Source: WRGA01 sp031553395 (lineage in GTDB: Bacteria > Bacteroidota > Bacteroidia > Bacteroidales > WRGA01). Taken from it: a stretch of DNA of 64,000 nucleotides. A model generated the notes under the pieces. That model saw only the letters and a list, made by a program, of their open reading frames with translations. It was not told the DNA's origin and made no database searches. The DNA is taken from the NCBI GenBank assembly GCA_031553395.1, contig JAVBLR010000006.1, positions 368,327 through 432,326 of the forward strand, given 5' to 3'. Position 1 is the first letter of the stretch; every line of letters begins with the position of its first letter. Shown here one piece after another: positions 27,346-36,615 of this stretch. Both the position numbers and the translations under genes were made by a program.

Positions 27346-27912
27346 ATGAAACACATTATTATATCATTAAAAATACTCGGGATAATGACAATTTTTTTAG
27401 GAGTTGCATATCCATTACTGATAACAGGAATAGCCCAACTGTTTTTTTCGGAAAAGGCAAATGGATCTTTGATTGAGAAAAACGGAAAAATAATTGGAAG
27501 TAAATTAATTGCTCAACAGGCAAATGATAGTCTTTTTTTTGAAATCCGTCCTTCTGCTGTTGATTATCAAACGATTCCTTCCGGTGCATCTAACTTGGGA
27601 TTAACAAATAAGAAATTGTATGGAACAGTTGAAAATCGAAAAATAAAATTTATAAAAAGAAACAATTTGCCGGAAAAAACAATCGTACCTTCCGAAATGA
27701 TATTTGCTTCAGGCAGCGGACTAGACCCGCATATATCTCCCGAAGCTGCACAAATACAAGTAGACCGTATTGCAAATAATAGACATTTTTTGGAAAAACA
27801 AAAACAACAACTATATGTTTTAATAAAAAAGCATACGGAATCACCTCAATTTGGTATATTTGGAGAGGAAAGAGTAAATGTATTGATGCTTAATTTGGAA
27901 TTAGCCCCATAA
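27346..27912 (+). CDS. kdpC: KdpC, stabilising subunit of the Kdp ATPase
   Basis: This 188-residue protein has one N-terminal transmembrane helix (IISLKILGIMTIFLGVAYPL) and a periplasmic domain. Family features are RPSAVDYQTIPSGASNLGLTN and ASGSGLDPHISPEAAQIQ. KdpC helps K+ binding and complex assembly. It lies 13 bp after kdpB and 5 bp before kdpD, so all are likely on one transcript. Confidence 0.95.
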   Translation: MKHIIISLKILGIMTIFLGVAYPLLITGIAQLFFSEKANGSLIEKNGKIIGSKLIAQQANDSLFFEIRPSAVDYQTIPSGASNLGLTNKKLYGTVENRKIKFIKRNNLPEKTIVPSEMIFASGSGLDPHISPEAAQIQVDRIANNRHFLEKQKQQLYVLIKKHTESPQFGIFGEERVNVLMLNLELAP

Positions 27913-27917
27913 CAAAA

Positions 27918-30584
27918 ATGACTGATACCGACCATAACCGACCGAATCCTGAAGATCTTTTGGCTTCAATTAAAAAAGAGGAGGAAGCTGAAAAAAAAGG
28001 TAGATTAAAAATATTCTTCGGAATGTCACCTGGAGTAGGGAAAACGTATACGATGCTGCAAACTGCACAAATTGATTTATCGAAAGGTGTAGATGTGGTT
28101 GCCGGATATGTAGAGTCTCATAACCGTCCCGAAACAAATGTATTATTGGGAGGAATTGAGATTATTCCCAGAAAAAAAATAGAATACAAAGGTACGGTGC
28201 TTGAGGAAATGGATTTGGATGCTATTTTACTTCGCCATCCGTATATTGTTTTAGTGGATGAATTGGCTCATACCAATGCTCCGGGAGGTCGTCATGCCAA
28301 ACGTTACCAGGATGTTTTGGAGTTATTGGACAATGGAATTAATGTGTATACCACAGTAAATATCCAGCATCTCGAAAGCCGGAATGATACCATTGCTCAG
28401 ATTACCGGAGTAACAGTTCGAGAAACATTGCCCGACGAAATCTTTGAGATGGCGGATGAAGTTGAATTGATAGACATAACTCCGAATACTTTATTAGACC
28501 GTCTTGCCGAAGGAAAAGTATATGCTCCCGAACAATCGAAAGAGGCAATGCTCAATTTCTTCAGGAAAGGGAATATTACTGCTTTACGGGAAATGGCGTT
28601 GCGATTGGTTGCCGACCGTGTTGATAAACAATTGAAATCGTACATGCAGCAAAAACGTATTCCCGGACCTTGGAAATCGGGAATGCGTTTGTTGGTATTG
28701 GTTGGCCCAAGTAAATCTTCCGCTAAATTAATTCGGTTGGCCAAAAGTTTCTCTTATACAATGGGCGCCAGTTTGATGGCATTGCATGTCGAAAATACGC
28801 AGGTATTGGATGATTCTCAACGGGAGCAATTGGCAAGTAATATTGATTTGGCGCGGCAGTTTGGGGCAGAAGTCGTTATTACCTCAGGAAGTGACCTTGT
28901 TTCTACTGTTTTGGATATTGCCCGAAAAGAAAATATTACACATATAATTGTTGGAAAATCAGGTAAGCAAAGCCTCTTTTATTCTTTATTTGGAAGAAAT
29001 GATTTTATTAACAGGTTGTTAAAAGAAAGCGGAGAGATTGATATTTATGTCATTGAACCTGGATTCAAGGCTAAACAATACCGTAGGAAATTGGTTTCAT
29101 ATCCTGATTTTTCGTCTTCATATAAAAACTATCTGTATGCAATCGGCATTGTTCTATTAACAGTTTTGTTGTGTCTTCCTTTAGCGCCTGAGATCAGCTA
29201 TCAGATGGTTTCTTTTATTCTGCTTTTTGGAGTTTTGATTTTGTCGATGTTTTTCAGGTTGGGGCCAATTTTAGTTGCTTCAGCAATTAGTGCTGTTTTG
29301 TGGAATTTCTTTTTTATTCCTCCTTCTTACACGTTGAAAATATCGCAACCCGAAGATATTACTACTTTTTGCACGTTCTTTGTCGTTGCATTAGTTACAG
29401 GAACGCTTACATCGAGGGTTCGGAAGCAGGAAAGGTTAACCCGGAAGCGGGAAGAAAAAACAAATGCTTTGTTTCATTTAACTAATCAACTTGTAAATGC
29501 CGATAGTATTAAAGGTATACTGAATATAGCAACAGAAGATATTAAAAAGTATTTTTATAAAGATGTACATTTTTTTATTCAGGATGGTTCGGGTAGCTTA
29601 AAAAAGAAACCATCATCCAAACGTAAGAATTTTTCGGAAGCAGAATTCAGTATTGCACAATGGGTTTTTAAGCATGGAAAAAAGGCTGGAAAATTTACCG
29701 ATACGTTGTCTTCAAGTACATATACTTTTTATCCATTGAAAGGTCCGCATAGTAAATTGGGTGTGGTTGTGGTAGAACAGGATAAACGATTTAACGGAGA
29801 AACCGAACTTTTTTGGGATACTTTTCTTTCCCAAATTGCAAATGCCATCGAACATCAATATCTGGCACAACTTGCAACTAAAGCGAATTTATTGGATGAG
29901 TCGGACAAGCTTTATAAAGCATTGTTTAACTCGATTTCACATGAATTGAGGATTCCTGTTGCTACGATAATGGGTGCTTCCGATACGCTTTCGTCGGATA
30001 CTTATCCTGATAATGTAAAATCTCAACTTTATAGTGAAATATTTACAGCATCAAGACGTTTAAATCGATTGATAGAGAATTTGTTAAATATGTCGAGATT
30101 GGAATCCGGGAAAATAGCTCCGCGGATTGATTGGTGTGATATCAGGGATTTATTTAATCAGGTAACAGGAAATTTGAAAGATGAACTTAAACCTTTCAAT
30201 TTGGATTTGGTAGTGCCTGCATCGATGCCTTTGATAAAATTGGATTTCGGATTAATGGAACAGGTATTGCACAATTTGGTTTATAATTCTTGTAAATATG
30301 CTAAAGCCGGAACGACTATCCGTTTGAAGGCTTTTTATGATGATGGTTTCCTGATAATTCAGGAAATGGATAGGGGATTAGGTTTTCCAGTAGATTCATT
30401 GCCATTTGTATTTAATAAATTTTACAAAGTCAAAAATCAAGAGTCGGGAGGATTAGGATTGGGATTATCCATTGCCAAAGGTTTTGTCGAGGCTCATAAA
30501 GGAACAATTAGCGTGGAAAATCGCCAAAACGGAGGTGCACGGTTTACTATAAAAATCCCAACAGAAATATCTTATAATAATTAA
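27918..30584 (+). CDS. kdpD: KdpD sensor histidine kinase
   Basis: The 888-residue protein has the full KdpD layout. Residues ~25-235 are the KdpD ATP-binding domain with Walker A G35-MSPGVGKT. A UspA-like domain follows (~250-370). A cluster of four transmembrane helices (DUF4118) lies at ~402-500, then a GAF-like region, then a HisKA domain with the phosphorylated His675 in SISHELRIPVAT. The HATPase domain has N-box NLVYNSCKYAKAG and the G-box GLGLSIAKGF. It senses potassium or ionic stress in the inner membrane and should phosphorylate the regulator at 30742. Direct linkage to kdpC without a separate promoter suggests autoregulation of the operon. Confidence 0.95.
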   Translation: MTDTDHNRPNPEDLLASIKKEEEAEKKGRLKIFFGMSPGVGKTYTMLQTAQIDLSKGVDVVAGYVESHNRPETNVLLGGIEIIPRKKIEYKGTVLEEMDLDAILLRHPYIVLVDELAHTNAPGGRHAKRYQDVLELLDNGINVYTTVNIQHLESRNDTIAQITGVTVRETLPDEIFEMADEVELIDITPNTLLDRLAEGKVYAPEQSKEAMLNFFRKGNITALREMALRLVADRVDKQLKSYMQQKRIPGPWKSGMRLLVLVGPSKSSAKLIRLAKSFSYTMGASLMALHVENTQVLDDSQREQLASNIDLARQFGAEVVITSGSDLVSTVLDIARKENITHIIVGKSGKQSLFYSLFGRNDFINRLLKESGEIDIYVIEPGFKAKQYRRKLVSYPDFSSSYKNYLYAIGIVLLTVLLCLPLAPEISYQMVSFILLFGVLILSMFFRLGPILVASAISAVLWNFFFIPPSYTLKISQPEDITTFCTFFVVALVTGTLTSRVRKQERLTRKREEKTNALFHLTNQLVNADSIKGILNIATEDIKKYFYKDVHFFIQDGSGSLKKKPSSKRKNFSEAEFSIAQWVFKHGKKAGKFTDTLSSSTYTFYPLKGPHSKLGVVVVEQDKRFNGETELFWDTFLSQIANAIEHQYLAQLATKANLLDESDKLYKALFNSISHELRIPVATIMGASDTLSSDTYPDNVKSQLYSEIFTASRRLNRLIENLLNMSRLESGKIAPRIDWCDIRDLFNQVTGNLKDELKPFNLDLVVPASMPLIKLDFGLMEQVLHNLVYNSCKYAKAGTTIRLKAFYDDGFLIIQEMDRGLGFPVDSLPFVFNKFYKVKNQESGGLGLGLSIAKGFVEAHKGTISVENRQNGGARFTIKIPTEISYNN

Positions 30585-30729
30585 AAGTTAAGAATGCTTA
30601 TGTTTTTTTGGGCTTAATTTAATGACATTATTTTTACTCCCAATTCACATTATCGAATATTTATATTATTCTATACAACGAAAATTCCACTTCCCAAATA
30701 GCTCTTAACTCTTAATTCTTAACTTTTAA
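30581..30729. repeat. Inverted repeat between kdpD and its response regulator
   Basis: TTAAAAGTTAAGAAT at 30581-30595 is exactly complementary to 30715-30729; the left arm overlaps the kdpD stop codon. The sequence between is ~119 nt. Direct repeats of CTTAACT/CTTAATT flank the right arm. This looks like another dispersed intergenic repeat and separates kdpD from kdpE by 157 bp, where these genes usually touch or overlap. Confidence 0.6.
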
Positions 30730-30741
30730 CTAGATTACGTA

Positions 30742-31419
30742 ATGAATAATACAATATTAATTATAGATGATGAACAGCAAATACGCCGTTTGCTTGAAAT
30801 TACATTATCTGCTGGCGGGTACAAAATTATAGAAGCCCAAACAGGTAAGGAAGGGATTCTTATGGCGGCATCTCATCAACCTTCACTGATTATATTGGAT
30901 TTGGGATTGCCGGATATGGATGGTACAGAAGTATTAAAAAATCTCAGGGAATGGTTTCAAAAGCCAATAATGATTCTTTCGGTACGTAGCGCGGAAGAGG
31001 ATATTGTTCGTGCATTGGATAACGGAGCAAACGATTACTTGACAAAACCGTTTCGTACAGGCGAATTACAGGCTCGTTTGCGGGCATTATTACGAATAAA
31101 TCAACAACCGGAAAATGAACCTGTTATCCAAATTGGAAATTTATCCATCGATATATTGAATCACATTGTCAAGAAGAATGATGAAATTCTCAAATTGACA
31201 TCAACCGAATTTTCTTTATTAAGTTTACTTGCAAAGAATGAAGGCCGCGTACTCACTCATCAATATATTTTAAAAGAAATCTGGGGTTACGGCTATCTCG
31301 AACAAACTCAATATTTACGCGTGTTTGTTGCTCAGTTAAGGAAAAAAATCGAAGATGATCCCACAAAACCTACATTATTAATTACAGAATCGGGAATTGG
31401 ATACCGGTTTGGGGTTTGA
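30742..31419 (+). CDS. kdpE: KdpE-like response regulator (OmpR family)
   Basis: The 225-residue protein has a receiver domain with the acidic pocket D9-D10, phosphoacceptor Asp53 in LIILDLGLPD and Lys in YLTKPFRTGEL, followed by a winged-helix DNA-binding domain (KLTSTEFSLLSLLAKNEGRVLTH ... ITESGIGYRF). It is the expected partner of KdpD, controlling kdpFABC transcription in response to potassium limitation. The assignment as KdpE relies on its position after kdpD and its normal length. It ends before a strong terminator. Confidence 0.92.
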   Translation: MNNTILIIDDEQQIRRLLEITLSAGGYKIIEAQTGKEGILMAASHQPSLIILDLGLPDMDGTEVLKNLREWFQKPIMILSVRSAEEDIVRALDNGANDYLTKPFRTGELQARLRALLRINQQPENEPVIQIGNLSIDILNHIVKKNDEILKLTSTEFSLLSLLAKNEGRVLTHQYILKEIWGYGYLEQTQYLRVFVAQLRKKIEDDPTKPTLLITESGIGYRFGV

Positions 31420-31431
31420 GATTATTGGCTA

Positions 31432-31472
31432 ATTATACTTATTCCAATGTAAAATATTGGAATAAGTATAAT
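31432..31472. terminator. Bidirectional terminator after the kdp locus
   Basis: A perfect 17-bp stem: 31432-31448 (ATTATACTTATTCCAAT) pairs with 31456-31472, with a 7-nt loop. It lies between the convergent kdpE and lipoprotein genes and can serve both strands. Confidence 0.88.
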
Positions 31473-31478
31473 ACATGG

Positions 31479-32195
31479 CTAATTTTCAGAATCATGTAAT
31501 CCTACATATAGCGAACCATCATCAGGATTTGTTGATAAATCGATTGTTCTTTCCACTTCTCCCGAATCGGTTGTAATAATCATTGAGACTTCCGACATAA
31601 CAGGAAGTGTTTTAATACATTCATAGCAAGAATAAACGATTTTGATATCTGAACATTTCATTATTTCGGCAATAAATAAATTGAAATGCTCTTCATCCAA
31701 TATTGAAAAATATGAATTAATAACCGTGTTTAATTCACCTATATTTTTTTCAATCAAATATTTTTTGAATAAGGCATAGTCTAATTGCTTAAGGATAATA
31801 TTTTGGTCGCCGGAATAATTTTTTACATGACATCTGTCTGCTCCAACGGTCAAATTTTGTTTGATAACCGGAATATCTGCTACATAACCTGTAAATTGAA
31901 CTTCGGTTTTTTTATTGAAAAAGTTGTCATTATTTACATAACTGTCATCGATAACCGGATAAAGTCCATACTTATTAATTATATCATAATTGATAAGTTC
32001 CGGATTTATTGTTACATCTTTTCCGGTCGATACAATATTTACTTTGAAACTATCCAGAACATAAGGGATTTCATCCGGATATGTGATTTTTATCGATATT
32101 GTACAATATATATCAGTACACATAAAGTTGTTGTCTTCTTTGCAACTTGCCATAAGCATTGCAAATAAAAACAGGAGCAATGTAATGTTTTTCAT
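31479..32195 (-). CDS. Lipoprotein of unknown function
   Basis: From the ATG at 32195 this is a 238-residue lipoprotein: MKNITLLLFLFAMLMASC gives the lipobox MASC. A start at 32219 is also possible and would add eight residues. The mature protein starts KEDNNFMCTDIYC and has extra Cys residues; the first ~100 residues look beta-rich (ISIKITYPDEIPYVLDSFKV), the rest is mixed. I recognise no family. It lies 118 bp downstream of the membrane-protein gene on the same strand, so it may belong to the ABC operon. Confidence 0.65.
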   Translation of the reverse strand: MKNITLLLFLFAMLMASCKEDNNFMCTDIYCTISIKITYPDEIPYVLDSFKVNIVSTGKDVTINPELINYDIINKYGLYPVIDDSYVNNDNFFNKKTEVQFTGYVADIPVIKQNLTVGADRCHVKNYSGDQNIILKQLDYALFKKYLIEKNIGELNTVINSYFSILDEEHFNLFIAEIMKCSDIKIVYSCYECIKTLPVMSEVSMIITTDSGEVERTIDLSTNPDDGSLYVGLHDSEN

Positions 32196-32313
32196 TTTTC
32201 TTAAAAATTTAAAGTTCATACTGTTATATAAACGTAAAATTATAACAAACGCTGCAACGACTTTTTATTTTATTAGAAAATATCGCTGCAAGCAAATATC
32301 AATAAATATCTAA

Positions 32314-33876
32314 TCATTCATCTCCAATGCTTTTCCATTTCCGGATAAGTGATGAGATATACCACATGCTGGCAATAACGATGGGGATATTGAGCCAAAA
32401 CATGGTAAGGATTTCATCATCTGAGTTTTCTCGTAGATTACTAAAAGAAAAATATAATAGTGGAATAATGCACGGAATAAGCCATAAAAATAAATTTATG
32501 TAAATAACTGAACGTCCTTTGCTTCCTTTTACCTCGATTTTATTGAGAATTTGTATAAATAATGCGACGAATAGAGCTACCCAAAGCAGAAGAATAAGCA
32601 ATGCATTCATGGAACGGTCATCAATACATAAATTGAGAACTACTGCTAGTAGTGCTGTTAGTAAGAGTAATACTCCGGTCGAGATAAATGCTGTCAGCCA
32701 ATTCTTTCCTTTTGTAATCCGGAATGAAAAAACGAAAAACGAGATGGCTATGGAAACAGATAAGGCAAATAATGTTATTCCTTTTAAATCTGAATAGTCA
32801 TTGTATACATCCAAGATGTGAGAGTAGCCATTATGTAATTCATCGTATGGTAAATAAGGAGAAGAATAAGGCTTTATTTCAGATGAAGATATATATGCTG
32901 ATTTATTTTGGATGGTTGAATCAAGTATTGAATTGGTATCAATGTTATTATAGAAATAAGTTCTACCATAATTATAGTCCTGATTACCTCTTATATTGTA
33001 ATTGACAATAACAGAACTACCATTAACCGGAAAGAACGGAGGTTTATATATTCTGGCAAACCATTGTTCTACTGTAAGTCCGCCTTTTAAATTTTGCTTT
33101 TCCTGTAACTCCTTGAAATTTTTCATTATAGCACAAATGCTATCCTTCTGTCCGTTTTTGAGCCAATTCTTTATCAATTTTGAAGTGGATGTTTCTTTGG
33201 ATTTGAGATTGTAGTTGTCGTAGTCATCGTAATACTTATATCCATCAATATAAAAAAACAGGGACGGACCGATGTAGCCATCATAAACTGTTATCCCTTT
33301 TTGGCTTAAATAATGTGAAGTGAATAAACTGAAATCTATATTGTTGCGATTAAGAATAGTTCCTTCTGGTATTGAAATTGGGTTATGGTAATTTGTCCTG
33401 TATTTATAACAATTTTCCTTATAAGGTATCAGAATATCGGCTTTTTCCAATATATTGTGAGCCTCTTGTGCTTCACTTAGAGTTGCTACTTTTTTCCATT
33501 TTACAATATACCCTTTTGTTATACTTAACGGAATAAATGCAATTCCGGTTGTAATGATGAAAATTAGTATCCATTCGAGATACAACTGGCTTGTTTTACG
33601 TGGGTAAAATGTTTTGAATCCATTGTTACGATTGTAAAATACCAGCCAGCTAATCAATAAAATAATGCCGACTACAATGCTGAAAAAATAAAGTAAGCCT
33701 AATTCAGAAATGACTGAATAATAGTGGTAATGGTCGAAATGATTATCTGTTACTATATAAGAGATGCCGAAAAACAGGAGATGTAGTCCGGTAGTAATCA
33801 ATAACATTGGAATAATGCGTGTGTTCCAAATAAGTGGATGATGCAATAGCAGGTAATTTTGTATCTTTTTAATCAT
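32314..33876 (-). CDS. Polytopic membrane protein, probable partner of the adjacent ABC ATPase
   Basis: This 520-residue protein has two N-terminal helices (PMLLITTGLHLLFFGISYIV; YFFSIVVGIILLISWLVFY), a third near residue 100, then a soluble domain of ~240 residues facing one side (contains RIYKPPFFPVNGSSVIVNY), and about four C-terminal helices ending near WLNIPIVIASMWYISSLI. It is not a typical ABC-2 permease by sequence, but the gene starts 12 bp after the ATPase gene and the helix-large loop-helix layout is that of an exporter or a mechanotransducing ABC protein. Function unknown. Confidence 0.7.
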   Translation of the reverse strand: MIKKIQNYLLLHHPLIWNTRIIPMLLITTGLHLLFFGISYIVTDNHFDHYHYYSVISELGLLYFFSIVVGIILLISWLVFYNRNNGFKTFYPRKTSQLYLEWILIFIITTGIAFIPLSITKGYIVKWKKVATLSEAQEAHNILEKADILIPYKENCYKYRTNYHNPISIPEGTILNRNNIDFSLFTSHYLSQKGITVYDGYIGPSLFFYIDGYKYYDDYDNYNLKSKETSTSKLIKNWLKNGQKDSICAIMKNFKELQEKQNLKGGLTVEQWFARIYKPPFFPVNGSSVIVNYNIRGNQDYNYGRTYFYNNIDTNSILDSTIQNKSAYISSSEIKPYSSPYLPYDELHNGYSHILDVYNDYSDLKGITLFALSVSIAISFFVFSFRITKGKNWLTAFISTGVLLLLTALLAVVLNLCIDDRSMNALLILLLWVALFVALFIQILNKIEVKGSKGRSVIYINLFLWLIPCIIPLLYFSFSNLRENSDDEILTMFWLNIPIVIASMWYISSLIRKWKSIGDE

Positions 33877-33888
33877 GAGTTGTAGTAT

Positions 33889-35052
33889 TTATGAAAGAAA
33901 AAACCTTCGTGTCGAATTTGAAATATTCCTGAAATAAGAAACCGGTATTTGTTGTTCAAGTACTGTTTTTAGGAATTGTTCTTGAGTAATATCATCGGGA
34001 AAACTGGCAACATAAGTACCTCCATTGATTCGAAGGCTTTCCATACCTAATGGATTTAATACGTTCAATAATTGTTCCTGCTTCCATTGCGACTCAAATT
34101 CGATGATAAATTTTTGCACTTCTTTATAAGTAACATCCGTATCTTTTGCTAAATTTCTCGGTGTTCCGTTTTTCAGAAATATTACCGAATCGGATGTTTT
34201 TTCCACTTCATACAATTGTTGGGAACTCAACACAATACTTAATGGATGAAAAGGCGAACGAGCGATATCGCGTAAATCATCCAATACAATTTGCTGTGCC
34301 AGAATATCAAGGTTTGCCAATGGTTCATCTATAAGTAACAGTTTGGGTTTCCGGAGCAATGCTCGTGCTAGCTCAAATCGCATTTTATAGCCCGAAGACA
34401 GATTCTTCCAATAATAATTGCGGTATTTTCGTAATCCCATGCGTGAAATTATCAAGTCTGTTGTCAAGATATTTTCTTCGCCTGTAATTCCGTAAGAGGC
34501 TGCGGTAAATTGGAGATTTGTTAAAAGTGAACTTTGCCAGGAAGCGGTACGTTGAGGAATATAAATCAGTTGGGAACGTAAATCGTAATTGTCTTTGTAT
34601 TCGAATAAATAATCGATTTTTCCACTTGTAGGAGCCAATTCACCGCACAATGAGCGAAGCAAAGTTGTTTTTCCATTGCCATTCTCCCCAACCAATCCGA
34701 ATATTTGTTGTTCTTTTATTTCGAAACTGATAGGACCTAAAGCAAAAGTTGAATTTTTGTACGACCGGATTAAATTATCAACTGATAAGATTGTTTTTGT
34801 ACTATTTTCAACAATTTCTTTATGAATTAATACCGAATATAACTTATCCAATAACTCCCTGTATTTATCATTTTTTGCTTCCGTGTTATTTGGATTCCGG
34901 TCGAGCCAATCCAAAAAAATTACTGTATTTATATACAAATCAATATTTTGGGAATCTAATGTTAAATCAATAATTCGTTTGGTAAGCAACGGATAATCAT
35001 CGTAGTCGATTAACTTACAGATGTCTTCAAATTGAGATTGAAAGGTATTCAT
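33889..35052 (-). CDS. ABC transporter ATP-binding protein with N-terminal extension
   Basis: The 387-residue protein contains one complete nucleotide-binding domain from about residue 88: Walker A GENGNGKTTL, Q-loop IPQRTASW, signature LSSGYKMRFELARALL, and Walker B LLLIDEPLANLD. The first ~87 residues (MNTFQSQFEDICKLIDYDDY onward) are a helical extension not usual for ABC-2-type ATPases, and about 90 residues follow the NBD. It should power the membrane protein encoded 12 bp downstream. The gene is divergent from the DUF6249-sigma operon and shares its promoter region with it. Confidence 0.85.
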   Translation of the reverse strand: MNTFQSQFEDICKLIDYDDYPLLTKRIIDLTLDSQNIDLYINTVIFLDWLDRNPNNTEAKNDKYRELLDKLYSVLIHKEIVENSTKTILSVDNLIRSYKNSTFALGPISFEIKEQQIFGLVGENGNGKTTLLRSLCGELAPTSGKIDYLFEYKDNYDLRSQLIYIPQRTASWQSSLLTNLQFTAASYGITGEENILTTDLIISRMGLRKYRNYYWKNLSSGYKMRFELARALLRKPKLLLIDEPLANLDILAQQIVLDDLRDIARSPFHPLSIVLSSQQLYEVEKTSDSVIFLKNGTPRNLAKDTDVTYKEVQKFIIEFESQWKQEQLLNVLNPLGMESLRINGGTYVASFPDDITQEQFLKTVLEQQIPVSYFRNISNSTRRFFLS

Positions 35053-35086
35053 GAATATGGTTATGTTGTTGTATTTTTGAAAGTAA

Positions 35087-35118
35087 ATTGAACAAAGGTA
35101 TAACTTTTTTTATTTTTG
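35087..35118 (+). promoter_or_regulatory. Promoter of the DUF6249-sigma-S41 operon
   Basis: ATTG at 35087-35090 and TATTTTTG at 35111-35118 are spaced by 20 nt, in line with the Bacteroidetes pattern. It overlaps the minus-strand -7 box at 35093-35100. Confidence 0.55.
35093..35100 (-). promoter_or_regulatory. -7 box of the ABC operon (TACCTTTG on the minus strand)
   Basis: Minus-strand TACCTTTG matches TAnnTTTG and lies 41 nt upstream of the ATG at 35052. A TTTG lies 22 nt further upstream (35123-35126). The box lies inside the divergent promoter at 35087-35118, so the two cannot easily fire together. Confidence 0.55.
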
Positions 35119-35178
35119 CAACCAAACGCACAACTCGTTCCGTCTAACTATAAAACAAACAAACTAAAACATACAACA

Positions 35179-35769
35179 ATGAAAAAATTAACATTAATAT
35201 TAGCCTGTTTACTATTATCATTCGTATTAGCCAATGAAGCATTTTGTTCACAAGGTAATGATAGCATTATTCGTGCAGAAATTGAAATCAAAAGTAAAAA
35301 TGTCAGCAAAGAAGATAGCGTGAAACTTCAAATATCCAAAGACATCTTAAACAATGAAAAGTTTATGGATTTTACAAAGGAGGACAAGGATGATTTTATT
35401 TCAATATTTGCGATTTTTTGTGTGTTTGTAGTACCGGCGCTTATGGTAATAATCATTGTTGGAATTATTCATTATAATAAACGTAAACGAGAAAAAGCAA
35501 AATATGAATTACTAGAAAAAGCCATTGCATCGGGAAAAGATATTCCAATCGACTTTTTTAAAGAAATAGAATACCGTAAGAATTATTTACAGCAAGGTAT
35601 TACAAATATAGCCATTGCCATTGGATTATTTTTGTTTATGTATTTTGCTATTGATAAGTCGCTATCGACCGTAGCCTGCATACCATTTTTTATCGGAGTA
35701 GGGAAAATTATTGCACACTTCATGAGTAATAATGAGAAAAATTCTCAAAATCATGAAATTGAACAATGA
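35179..35769 (+). CDS. DUF6249-like membrane protein
   Basis: The ATG at 35179 gives 196 residues with a signal peptide (MKKLTLILACLLLSFVLANE, cleavage near FCS). Then come a ~50-residue linker, a transmembrane helix (FAIFCVFVVPALMVIIIVGI), a basic stretch HYNKRKREKAKYELLEKAIA, the motif SGKDIPIDFFKE, and two further helices near the end. The HYNKRKREKYELLEKAI...G..IP pattern is what I know from DUF6249 proteins, which in Bacteroidetes are often encoded beside ECF sigma factors. The gene overlaps the following sigma-factor gene, so they are translated together. Confidence 0.75.
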   Translation: MKKLTLILACLLLSFVLANEAFCSQGNDSIIRAEIEIKSKNVSKEDSVKLQISKDILNNEKFMDFTKEDKDDFISIFAIFCVFVVPALMVIIIVGIIHYNKRKREKAKYELLEKAIASGKDIPIDFFKEIEYRKNYLQQGITNIAIAIGLFLFMYFAIDKSLSTVACIPFFIGVGKIIAHFMSNNEKNSQNHEIEQ

Positions 35770-36301
35770 TACTATCCTCATATCCAAAGTAATATTATTA
35801 GGAGACAAAGCTGCATTCGGGAAACTTGTCGAAAAATATCAATCGCCTATCCGCCGTTTCTTTTTGAATCAAACTTCGGGCAATAGCGATTTAAGTGATG
35901 ATTTGGCACAGGAAACTTTTATAAAAGCTTATATTAATATTACTTCATTTAAAGGTATAGCCGAGTTTTCGACTTGGCTATACCGTATTGCGTATAATGT
36001 ATTTTATGATTACATTCGTTCCCGGAAAGAATTTGAAATAGATGTGGAAACTGCAGGTGCTAAACTGACCACTGAAACACATAATTCTGACCGGAAAATG
36101 GATGTGACCGAGGCAATGAAAATCCTGAAATATGAAGAACGAACAGCCATTCAATTATTCTATATGGAGGATTTAAGTATTGATAAAATCTCCGGAGTTA
36201 TGGGATGTCCATCGGGAACGGTTAAGTCGCATCTATCTCGAGGAAAGGAAAAATTAGCAGTTTATTTTAAACATTCGGGTTATGAACACACTTTCAGATA
36301 A
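35753..36301 (+). CDS. ECF-type RNA polymerase sigma factor
   Basis: From the ATG at 35753 the protein has 182 residues (MKLNNDTILISKVILLGDKA); an in-frame ATG at 35732 would add seven. Region 2 is visible as DDLAQETFIKAYINITSFKG ... WLYRIAYNVFYDYIRSRK, and region 4 as EERTAIQLFYMEDLSIDKIS ... GTVKSHLSRGKEKL. It directs RNA polymerase to an extracytoplasmic stress or cell-envelope regulon. The start lies within the last codons of the upstream gene (17-bp overlap) and the end overlaps the next gene by 20 bp, which indicates translational coupling. Confidence 0.9.
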   Translation: MKLNNDTILISKVILLGDKAAFGKLVEKYQSPIRRFFLNQTSGNSDLSDDLAQETFIKAYINITSFKGIAEFSTWLYRIAYNVFYDYIRSRKEFEIDVETAGAKLTTETHNSDRKMDVTEAMKILKYEERTAIQLFYMEDLSIDKISGVMGCPSGTVKSHLSRGKEKLAVYFKHSGYEHTFR

Positions 36302-36608
36302 AGAATTAAAGCAACTATTTAAAAATAAACAAATTGAAATTGAGGATAATGGCTTTACAAAAAATGTGATGAAGCATATTCCTCATCGGAAAGATTACAA
36401 TAATTGGATTATAGGAATATCTGCTTCCATAGGTATTCTTATCGTTATTTTTTCGGGTGCATTTAAGGTTTTGATGGAACAAATATTCTCATTTGTAACT
36501 TTTATTGCCAAAGTGCAACTTCCTACATTGGAGTCTACTTTTGTTTATTTGTTAGCCTTAAGTGCATTAGGTGGAATTTTCTATTTTTCGAGAAGCTTAA
36601 ATAATTAG
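36282..36608 (+). CDS. Small membrane protein, putative anti-sigma factor
   Basis: The 108-residue protein has a short cytosolic N-terminus (MNTLSDKELKQLFKNKQIEI) and two hydrophobic helices (NWIIGISASIGILIVIFSGA; FVYLLALSALGGIFYFSRSL). The layout resembles the small DUF5056-like proteins that follow ECF sigma genes in Bacteroidales. Overlap with the sigma gene supports a role in holding the sigma factor at the membrane, but this is inferred from position. The N-terminus is too short to show a zinc-binding anti-sigma motif. Confidence 0.7.
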   Translation: MNTLSDKELKQLFKNKQIEIEDNGFTKNVMKHIPHRKDYNNWIIGISASIGILIVIFSGAFKVLMEQIFSFVTFIAKVQLPTLESTFVYLLALSALGGIFYFSRSLNN

Positions 36609-36615
36609 ATAATTG

